Shown here piece after piece: positions 1 through 4,349 of a stretch of DNA of 14,911 nt; positions within the stretch are counted from its first letter, which is position 1; every line of letters begins with the position of its first letter. The notes under the pieces were generated by a model, which was given only the letters and a program-made list of their open reading frames with translations, did no database searches and had not been told where the DNA came from. The position numbers and the translations under genes are program-made. Source of the DNA: Pseudomonadota bacterium (GTDB lineage Bacteria; Myxococcota; Polyangia; Polyangiales; Polyangiaceae); contig JAEZYO010000642.1 of the NCBI GenBank assembly GCA_023419055.1, forward strand, positions 1-14,911, given 5' to 3'.

Positions 1-915
1 GTCGACACGGTCGCCCGCCTCCACGCCCGCCACGGGACGACGAGCCTCCTCGCCACGACCGTCACCGCGCCGCGCGAGGACCTCGAGCGCGCGCTCACCG
101 AGGTGGGCCCGCGGTTGCGGCTCCGCGCGCCCGGCGCCGCGAGGGTGCTCGGCGTGCACCTCGAGGGCCCCTTCGTGAACCCCGGCAAGCTCGGCGCGCA
201 GCCGCCGTTCGCGCGGGCGGGGACGATGGACGAGGTCCGGGCGCTCGACGCGCTCGCCCCGATCCGCGTGGTGACGCTCGCTCCGGAGCTGCCCGGGCAC
301 CTGGAGCTCGTGGCCGCGCTCGCGCGCGCCGGGGTCACCGTCCAGCTCGGGCACACGCTCGCGACGTACGACGAGGCCGGAGCCGCGCTCCTTGCCGGCG
401 CACGCGGGTTCACGCACCTCTTCAACGCGATGAGCGGGACCGACCACCGCGCCCCCGGCGCCGCCGCCGCCGCGCTCGCGCTCGCCGAGCACGCCGAGGT
501 GATCCCCGACCTCGTCCACGTTCACGAGGGCCCGCTCCGCGCCGCGTTCCGCGCCATGCCCAGGCTCCACTGCGTGACGGACGCATGCGCCGCCGCCGGG
601 ATGCCCGACGGCCCGCGGACGATCTTCGGCCGGCCCGCCGTGAAGGACCGCGGCGCCGTGCGGCTCGAGGACGGCACGCTCGCTGGCAGCGCGCTCACGA
701 TGGAAGAGGCGCTCCGGAACCTCGTCTCGATCGGCGTGCCGCTGCACGAGGCGTCGCGCCGGGTCGCGACGAACGCCGCCGACTACCTCGGCCTCCCCGA
801 TCGCGGCCGCGTCGCCGCCGGCGCCTGGGCCGACCTCGTCGTGCTCACGCCCGCGCTGGAGCTCCGGGCGGTGTACGTCGAAGGCGAATCGGTCCTCGAC
901 CCCCGCTCGCCCTGA
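1..915 (+). CDS. nagA: N-acetylglucosamine-6-phosphate deacetylase, 3' part (5' end outside window)
   Basis: The reading frame is open from base 1 to a TGA at 913-915, giving 304 codons; the start lies to the left of the window. The enzyme removes the acetyl group from N-acetylglucosamine-6-phosphate in the cytoplasm, in amino-sugar catabolism and cell-wall recycling. Family landmarks are visible in order: HGTTSLLATTVTAP, HLEGPFVNPGKLGA (metal-ligand Glu), QLGHT (metal-ligand His), THLFNAM (metal-ligand and substrate His), LVHVH, VTDACAAAG (catalytic Asp), AGSALTM, and a C-terminal RVAAGAWADLVVL strand typical of amidohydrolases. NagA is usually about 380 residues, so roughly 75 are missing. 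Codons are almost all G/C-ending, unlike the genes to the right of the tRNAs, which supports a core-chromosome origin. Other amidohydrolases were considered, but the motif set is specific to NagA. Confidence 0.93.
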   Translation, partial: VDTVARLHARHGTTSLLATTVTAPREDLERALTEVGPRLRLRAPGAARVLGVHLEGPFVNPGKLGAQPPFARAGTMDEVRALDALAPIRVVTLAPELPGHLELVAALARAGVTVQLGHTLATYDEAGAALLAGARGFTHLFNAMSGTDHRAPGAAAAALALAEHAEVIPDLVHVHEGPLRAAFRAMPRLHCVTDACAAAGMPDGPRTIFGRPAVKDRGAVRLEDGTLAGSALTMEEALRNLVSIGVPLHEASRRVATNAADYLGLPDRGRVAAGAWADLVVLTPALELRAVYVEGESVLDPRSP

Positions 916-954
916 GCGTAGGCCCGCGAAGCGGGCCGGAGTCGAAGGGCGAGC
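905..954. repeat. REP-like nested palindrome at the nagA stop codon
   Basis: Two nested perfect stems are seen. The outer arms are GCTCGCCCT (905-913) and AGGGCGAGC (946-954); the inner arms are GGCCCGC (921-927) and GCGGGCC (931-937), with a GAA loop. The outer left arm includes the last nagA codons and the first base of its stop. The GCCCTGAGC/GTCGAAGGGC ends resemble a dispersed palindromic repeat that I recall from many GC-rich genomes. There is no T-tract, so an intrinsic terminator is not clear, although the structure could still stabilise or end the nagA transcript. Confidence 0.6.
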
Positions 955-968
955 TGACGCCAGACAGC

Positions 969-1030
969 CCTCTCCCGGCCGCCCTCCGCGAGGGAGGTTC
1001 GGAGGGCGGCGCACGAGGCGTCGGGAGAGG
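969..1030. repeat. Second large nested inverted repeat downstream of nagA
   Basis: The outer arms CCTCTCCCG (969-977) and CGGGAGAGG (1022-1030) and the inner arms GCCGCCCTCC (978-987) and GGAGGGCGGC (1001-1010) are all perfect. The left arms are contiguous, giving 19 bases that pair with the right side if the 11-base stretch 1011-1021 bulges out. The 13-base loop is purine-rich. No T-tract follows. It may be a second dispersed palindromic element or part of the 3' structure of the nagA transcript. Confidence 0.5.
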
Positions 1031-1320
1031 TGATGCCGCCGCCCCCCGTTGTCGGTTTCCTTGAGCGAACCCGCCTCACATCCGGGGGGAGGGAAGAGGA
1101 AGCGAGTCCGCCGACGGAGGTCCAAACCCGCTGCGCGCGGCGTCGGGGCCAGACGGCCGAGGGGCGGCATGCATCGCCGCTGAGATGCGTCGCACGCTTC
1201 GCACCCGCACCTGCCAGGGCCCGCGCGGGATGAAGGTTCTCTTGGGTGCCCCCCTTGCCCCGCCCCTTCCCTACCCTGACGGCGCCCCGAGGGCCCGTGT
1301 CCCCAGCCAGGTGTCTCTCC
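1031..1320. other. Intergenic region without a recognisable gene
   Basis: No reading frame here has protein-like composition; all are short, arginine/proline-rich frames of GC-rich DNA. A C-rich, pyrimidine-biased stretch lies at about 1248-1285. Apart from the palindromes to its left and the tRNA promoter candidate to its right, nothing can be supported. Confidence 0.6.
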
Positions 1321-1349
1321 TTGATCCCCGTTCGCCGGTGCCGTATATG
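1321..1349 (+). promoter_or_regulatory. Candidate sigma-70-type promoter for the tRNA cluster
   Basis: TTGATC (1321-1326) and TATATG (1344-1349) are separated by 17 bases, about 65 bases before the first tRNA. TATATG stands out in this very GC-rich region. The match and placement suggest the promoter of the three-tRNA transcript; this is inference from consensus and position only. Confidence 0.45.
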
Positions 1350-1414
1350 GGCGGACTCCGACGGCAGCCACGAAGGGGCTCCCGCGCGGAAGTAACGGGA
1401 ACGAGGACGGATTC

Positions 1415-1501
1415 GGAGGAGTGGCCGAGCGGCCTAAGGCGGCGGTCTTGAAAACCGCTGAGGGTGCAAGCCCTCCGAAGGTTCGAATCCTTCCTCCTCC
1501 G
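1415..1501 (+). tRNA. tRNA-Ser (anticodon TGA)
   Basis: The acceptor arms GGAGGAG (1415-1421) and CTCCTCC (1494-1500) pair fully, with discriminator G at 1501. The anticodon stem GCGGT/ACCGC holds the loop CTTGAAA, so the anticodon is TGA (1449-1451), reading UCN serine codons. The long variable arm (class II tRNA) and the T-arm GAAGG-TTCGAAT-CCTTC are as expected for tRNA-Ser. No CCA is encoded (GCA follows the acceptor stem). Confidence 0.95.
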
Positions 1502-1528
1502 CAGAGGACAGAGAAGGACGAGGGTTTC

Positions 1529-1620
1529 GGAAAGGTGGCCGAGGGGCCGAAGGCGCTGGTTTGCTAAACCAGTATATGGGGTGACCTGTATCGCGGGTTC
1601 GAATCCCGCCCTTTCCGCCA
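1529..1620 (+). tRNA. tRNA-Ser (anticodon GCT), CCA encoded
   Basis: The acceptor arms GGAAAGG (1529-1535) and CCTTTCC (1610-1616) pair, with discriminator G at 1617 and an encoded CCA at 1618-1620. The anticodon stem CTGGT/ACCAG has loop TTGCTAA, giving anticodon GCT (1563-1565) for AGC/AGU serine codons. The long variable arm and the T-arm GCGGG-TTCGAAT-CCCGC are typical of class II tRNA-Ser. It lies 27 bases after the first tRNA-Ser, probably in the same transcript. Confidence 0.95.
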
Positions 1621-1668
1621 GTATTTGCAGCATCCGCAGCGCGTAGCACCAGAAGTGAATGGCAGACT

Positions 1669-1742
1669 GCGCCCTTAGCTCAGTTGGATAGAGCGTCGGA
1701 CTACGAATCCGAAGGCCAGAGGTTCAAATCCTCTAGGGCGCG
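1669..1742 (+). tRNA. tRNA-Arg (anticodon ACG), integration site
   Basis: The acceptor arms GCGCCCT (1669-1675) and AGGGCGC (1735-1741) pair, with discriminator G at 1742 and no encoded CCA. The anticodon stem TCGGA/TCCGA encloses CTACGAA, giving anticodon ACG (1703-1705; A34 is normally deaminated to inosine). The T-arm is AGAGG-TTCAAAT-CCTCT. Its 3' part is overlapped on the opposite strand by the end of the integrase gene, which marks it as the target of an integrative element. The tRNA itself is intact. Confidence 0.96.
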
Positions 1743-3198
1743 CTGGCGTAGGGGCCGGGATTTCCGGGGATTTCTTCCGGGTGCCCGGCCCCTTCTCTTT
1801 CCCGGATCCGGCTACTTGCACCAAAGCTGTGGCAGGAAGTGCAACCTCCGGCAGCGGCGGCGGCGCCTGCTGCGCTGGTGCGCTGGCGGCCGGAGGCGGC
1901 TCCGGGCTCTCCAGCGTCGCTGGCGGTAGCAGCGCTCCGATGGCTCGCAGGTCCTCCACGTTCGTGTGGACGTACCGCGCTGTCATCTTGAAGTCCCGGT
2001 GCCGCATGGCGCGCTGCAGGCGGACGCCGTCGAACCCCGCCTGCGCGAGCAGCGTGCCGTAGGTGTGGCGCGTGTCGTGGAAGCGCATCGGTCGCGGGAT
2101 CGCGCGCACCCACAGCCGCATCCCGCAGCTCGGGCACGCGCGTTCCAGTTCGTCAGGGAAGCGCCACGTGTGCTGATCCTCGCCCTTCGCCTTGCACCTG
2201 CGGCAGATGTGGTCGTAGCCCTCGACAAGCCCGGCATGCTTGCAGATGACCTGCGTCAGCCGCGACATGTCGTTGTCTTTCGACCGCATCGCGCCGTCCG
2301 GACCAGGGAACACGTACTCGGAGCCGGACGCGTCCATCGCGTGCTCGAGGTACGGCACCACCTGCGGCGGTATCGGCAGTGTGTCGACGTGGCCGCCTTT
2401 TGTGGTGGGCCGGAGGTACGAGCGCTGAATGGTGGCGGTCATATTGCGAAGGTCGATGTCGCTCTTCTTGAGCGCGAAGAGCTCGCCCTTGCGCAGTCCG
2501 AGGTAGAGCGCGGTCGCGAAGACGTCCCGCCACTGATCGGGGGTGTTCTCGAGGAACACCGGGATCTCGTGGGGCTTCAGGGTCACGTACGCGCGCTCGT
2601 GCTCGCGCCGCGTCTCGACCGCGTCGATCGGGTTGGGCCCGAACCAGAGCCCTGCCTTCGTCGCCCGGCGGAAGATCCCCAGGAGCACGCGGCGCAGGTG
2701 GTTGATCGAGTTCGGCCCGAGACCGTCGCGCTCCATCTCGCGGAGGCGCTCCTCCACCCTCGCCGCGTTGACCCGCAGGAGGGTGAGCTTGCCCAGATCC
2801 CGATCCTTCACGTGCAACCGCAGCCGGCTCTTCTCGCCCACCAGGCTCCCCGGCGGACACTTCTCCCGGAGCCACCAGTCGCACAGGTCGCCCAGGGTCA
2901 TGGACTCATCGCCAGGGAGTGGCTCCAGGCCCTGGCGCTGCCGCTCGGCCTTGCGCTCGAGATCGTCCGCGAGCCGCTGCGCTTCCGGCTTCGTGCGAGC
3001 CGTGCTGCGCTCGGACCGCCACGCGCCGGCGGCATCGCGGTATCTCACATACCAGCGTTTCCCCTGCCGCTCCTCGACGCGTTCTCCCGCCGCACAGAGC
3101 CGCTTGGCCTCCTGCTGCGATACGAAGACACGCTTCCGCTGCCCCGACTGGGTACTGCTAATGTGAACGAAGAACCGTCGGCGGAAGACCGAAGCCAT
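1675..3198 (-). CDS. int: Tyrosine-type site-specific integrase with zinc-ribbon insertion
   Basis: This 507-residue protein catalyses integration and excision of the element at tRNA-Arg. Residues 1-95 hold an N-terminal AP2-like/arm-binding region (KRWYVRYRDAAGAW), residues about 100-185 the core-binding SAM-like domain, and residues about 205-420 the catalytic domain. Active-site residues are visible: R236 (LGLRKGEL), K267, H374-xx-R377 (HDTRHT), H400 and nucleophile Y409 (ARYVHT). Between K267 and H374 lies a four-cysteine insertion, C332/C335 and C355/C358, suggesting a zinc ribbon. Residues 424-488 are a Pro/Ala-rich linker. The last 20 or so residues (RPRGFEPLAF onward) are read antisense through tRNA-Arg, and the TAA stop (1675-1677) is inside the tRNA acceptor region. 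Start ATG 3196-3198, with GGAG 12 bases upstream inside the excisionase stop region. The catalytic set is complete, so the enzyme may be active. Confidence 0.93.
   Translation of the reverse strand: MASVFRRRFFVHISSTQSGQRKRVFVSQQEAKRLCAAGERVEERQGKRWYVRYRDAAGAWRSERSTARTKPEAQRLADDLERKAERQRQGLEPLPGDESMTLGDLCDWWLREKCPPGSLVGEKSRLRLHVKDRDLGKLTLLRVNAARVEERLREMERDGLGPNSINHLRRVLLGIFRRATKAGLWFGPNPIDAVETRREHERAYVTLKPHEIPVFLENTPDQWRDVFATALYLGLRKGELFALKKSDIDLRNMTATIQRSYLRPTTKGGHVDTLPIPPQVVPYLEHAMDASGSEYVFPGPDGAMRSKDNDMSRLTQVICKHAGLVEGYDHICRRCKAKGEDQHTWRFPDELERACPSCGMRLWVRAIPRPMRFHDTRHTYGTLLAQAGFDGVRLQRAMRHRDFKMTARYVHTNVEDLRAIGALLPPATLESPEPPPAASAPAQQAPPPLPEVALPATALVQVAGSGKEKGPGTRKKSPEIPAPTPARPRGFEPLAFGFVVRRSIQLS
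1703..1742. other. Probable attachment site (attL) in the 3' half of tRNA-Arg
   Basis: The integrase gene runs into the 3' end of this tRNA in the opposite direction, the usual layout for tyrosine-recombinase elements that use a tRNA 3' half as attB and restore it from attP. The exact core cannot be set from one end; the anticodon loop to the discriminator base is the likely range. I saw no second copy in the window, so attR should lie beyond the right edge. Confidence 0.55.
1751..1800 (+). terminator. Candidate intrinsic terminator of the tRNA transcript, inside the integrase gene
   Basis: GGGGCCGGG (1751-1759) and CCCGGCCCC (1784-1792) form a perfect 9-bp stem with a 24-base loop, followed at once by the T-rich TTCTCTTT (1793-1800). 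It starts 9 bases after tRNA-Arg on the same strand. It lies antisense within the C-terminal linker of the integrase gene, so it would be element-borne and replace whatever followed the tRNA before integration. The long loop lowers confidence. Confidence 0.5.
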
Positions 3199-3207
3199 CC
3201 TGCGAGC

Positions 3208-3426
3208 CTACTCCCCGAAAGATCCGGTTTCACCGCTGCGAGGCAGAACGCGGGCGGGGGCGCTCACCCGGGCCACGATCGCCCGGATTCTCTCCGGATC
3301 GAAGCGCAGAAGGCCGCCGATCTTCGTGTACGGTAGGCGGCCGGCGGCCGCGGAGTGGCGCACCCACGTTTCGGATGCCTGGAGGAACTCGGCGACGTCC
3401 TTTGCAGTCCACGCTTTCTCGCTCAT
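3208..3426 (-). CDS. Excisionase-like helix-turn-helix protein (MerR/HTH_17 type)
   Basis: This 72-residue protein begins MSEKAWTAKDVAEFLQASE and continues with WVRHSAAAGRLPYTKIGGLL and RFDPERIRAI. That is the standard HTH_17 pattern: a short winged-helix DNA-binding domain in which 'TAKDVAEFLQASETWVR' is the helix-turn-helix and 'LPYTKIGGLLRFDPE' the wing. Such proteins next to an integrase usually act as recombination directionality factors, bending attachment-site DNA to favour excision, or as transcription regulators. It ends 9 bases before the integrase start on the same strand, so the two are very likely co-transcribed. Start chosen: ATG 3424-3426, which begins right at the domain; AGAGG lies about 11 bases upstream. 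A longer in-frame extension to 4002 exists but crosses an insertion-sequence scar and has no protein-like character. Confidence 0.85.
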   Translation of the reverse strand: MSEKAWTAKDVAEFLQASETWVRHSAAAGRLPYTKIGGLLRFDPERIRAIVARVSAPARVLPRSGETGSFGE

Positions 3427-3509
3427 ATGCCGCCCAGCCTCTGAGGCGCTCTCCACCCTGGCCTCGGTGAGCACGCTTGGGCCTGACACAAATGCCCCAT
3501 CACGTGCCG

Positions 3510-3527
3510 GGCATGTTAGACCATGCC
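3510..3527. promoter_or_regulatory. Palindrome overlapping the xis/int promoter candidate (possible operator)
   Basis: GGCATG (3510-3515) and CATGCC (3522-3527) form a perfect 6-bp inverted repeat with a 6-base spacer. It covers the proposed -10 element of the minus-strand promoter, a placement typical of a repressor site. The binding protein is unknown; the HTH_17 protein itself is one candidate. Confidence 0.35.
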
Positions 3528-3541
3528 GACCTGTGCGACAA
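3513..3541 (-). promoter_or_regulatory. Candidate promoter of the excisionase-integrase pair
   Basis: Read on the minus strand, TTGTCG (3541-3536) and TAACAT (3518-3513) are spaced by 17 bases, a good sigma-70-type match in GC-rich DNA. Transcription would begin near 3505 and leave a leader of about 80 bases before the excisionase-like ATG at 3426. It is inferred from consensus and position only. Confidence 0.45.
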
Positions 3542-3580
3542 GAACCCTTGCCGGGTTGGCAGGTGCAGAAAACACGAAGC

Positions 3581-3833
3581 GATGATGGTGGAGTACAGCC
3601 GCAAGTCGGTCCGGCCGCGACAACCCTCAACGAGGGTGTCCTCCAGGCCGAGATCCGCGATGCGGTTCTCGACCCCGCTCTACCACGACCTGCTCCGTCG
3701 CTACAGCGCCCGTCGCCGTGCCGGCGCGGGTCGGCCACTCGGATCCCAAGGGCAAGTTGGAGAATGGCGTTGGGGACGCGCACAAGACGCAACTTAAAGG
3801 CCTGCGGGCCGGCATGGCCGCCATCGAACGCGC
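3581..3833 (+). pseudogene. istA: Degraded IS21-family transposase istA fragment
   Basis: Three adjoining frames together match the end of the IstA catalytic region as I recall it. Bases 3581-3682 read GGVQPQV...TLNEGVLQAEIRDAVLDP, like the family's '(D)NLREGVLTPDIYDPTLNPLY'. Bases 3678-3710 read LYHDLLRRYSA, like 'LYRDVLAHYG'. Bases 3706-3833 read PVAVPARV, then DPKGKLENGVGDAHKTQLKG, like 'DRKGKVESGVGHAQKTPLKGLRFE'. The frame changes twice, the N-terminal helix-turn-helix half and the C-terminus are missing, and the 'LDNL' Asp position is lost. The gene is therefore dead. Its + orientation agrees with the istB fragment downstream. The match is from memory of the family, not a search. Confidence 0.62.
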
Positions 3834-3903
3834 ATCCCCGAGGTCCCAACCCCGCGAACCGGGCGCCGCTCGACGTCATCGCGACGCTTAGTCCAGGACG
3901 GAC

Positions 3904-4005
3904 TCCAGAGCGGTTCAGGATCGGTTCCTCGACCGCCGCTTGAAGTGCGCCGACTTCCGCGATGCCGGCAAGATCGTCGATACTTTCGACTTCACCGCTC
4001 ATCCG
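3904..4005 (+). pseudogene. istB: Degraded IS21-family helper ATPase istB fragment
   Basis: The frame reads SRAVQDRFLDRRLKCADFRD, then AGKIVDTFDFTAHPL. This resembles the IstB segment '(Q)NRFARRLKAADFPxxKTLDTFDFTAQPSL' just before its Walker A region. It breaks off after 'HPL': no GPPGTGKTHLA motif follows, so both the N-terminus and the ATPase core are gone. It lies 70 bases after the istA fragment in the same orientation, the istA-istB order of IS21 elements, which strengthens both identifications. Non-functional. Confidence 0.6.
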
Positions 4006-4202
4006 CTACGAGCACGAACCGAAAGCTCCCGAACTCTCCTTTACGTCGCCTGCGCTCCCATCGGCCCCCGGCGAACGGCGTGGTTTCAGATGGCTCCAGC
4101 GCGAGTGCACTGCGGAAACGGATACGTGCTACCGTAAGCGGTCCGAGTCGGACGCTCAGGCCGTAGAGTACCATGGTCCGCGTACAACAACGCGGCTCCG
4201 GA

Positions 4203-4218
4203 GATGATCTCGATCATC
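4203..4218. promoter_or_regulatory. Perfect palindrome upstream of the operon (possible operator)
   Basis: GATGATC (4203-4209) and GATCATC (4212-4218) are perfect inverted arms with a 2-base spacer. It is about 130 bases before the first gene of the operon and is AT-rich compared with its surroundings, as many dimeric-regulator sites are. No regulator gene for it is identified in the window. Confidence 0.3.
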
Positions 4219-4335
4219 CCAGGGCTGATTATGTTCTCTTCTTCGCTCGCAGTCCGCCTGACTCGGGGGCTCGCGTGTCCGCCCCACGATCTAGCGTATC
4301 CTCCATAGAGGCGTTCGAGTCGGCGCCTATATGAC

Positions 4336-4342
4336 GGGGGAA
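4336..4342 (+). promoter_or_regulatory. Ribosome binding site fixing the TTG start of the SNF2 gene
   Basis: GGGGGAA lies 7 bases before the TTG at 4350. An in-frame stop TGA sits at 4332-4334 and no other start codon lies between, so TTG is the only upstream start. The nearby ATG at 4331 is in a different frame. Confidence 0.6.
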
Positions 4343-4349
4343 GACACCG

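Larger units (their letters stand above)
3573..4010 (+). mobile_element. Remnant of an IS21-family insertion sequence
   Basis: The interval combines the istA and istB fragments, separated by only about 70 bases, so most of the element (istA C-terminus, istB N-terminus and ATPase core, both ends) has been deleted. I could not identify terminal inverted repeats or a target duplication; the limits given are simply the limits of recognisable protein similarity. It lies between the integration genes and the four-gene operon, as expected for insertion-sequence decay in an island. Confidence 0.58.
4011..4349. other. Gene-free leader region upstream of the helicase operon
   Basis: No frame here has recognisable protein character. 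It is somewhat less GC-rich than its surroundings and should carry the promoter of the operon, since the xis/int genes point away. No good -35/-10 pair was found; TATCCT at 4297-4302 is a weak -10 candidate without a convincing -35. A perfect short palindrome lies at 4203-4218 and a small CCTC/GAGG hairpin at 4301-4312. Confidence 0.5.

Noticed and set aside
1030..1451. Small + strand frames between nagA and the tRNAs (67 and 88 codons)
   Set aside because: Arg/Pro-rich translations with no domain; one runs into the tRNA-Ser gene.
1966..3336. Long + strand frame opposite the integrase (456 codons)
   Set aside because: It is the mirror of a well-supported integrase gene in GC-rich DNA; its composition is Arg/Ala/Leu-rich with no domain.
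3427..4002. Upstream extension of the excisionase-like frame to a 264-residue protein
   Set aside because: The added part runs antisense through the IS21 scar, has no recognisable domain, and the HTH_17 domain starts exactly at the internal ATG 3424-3426.
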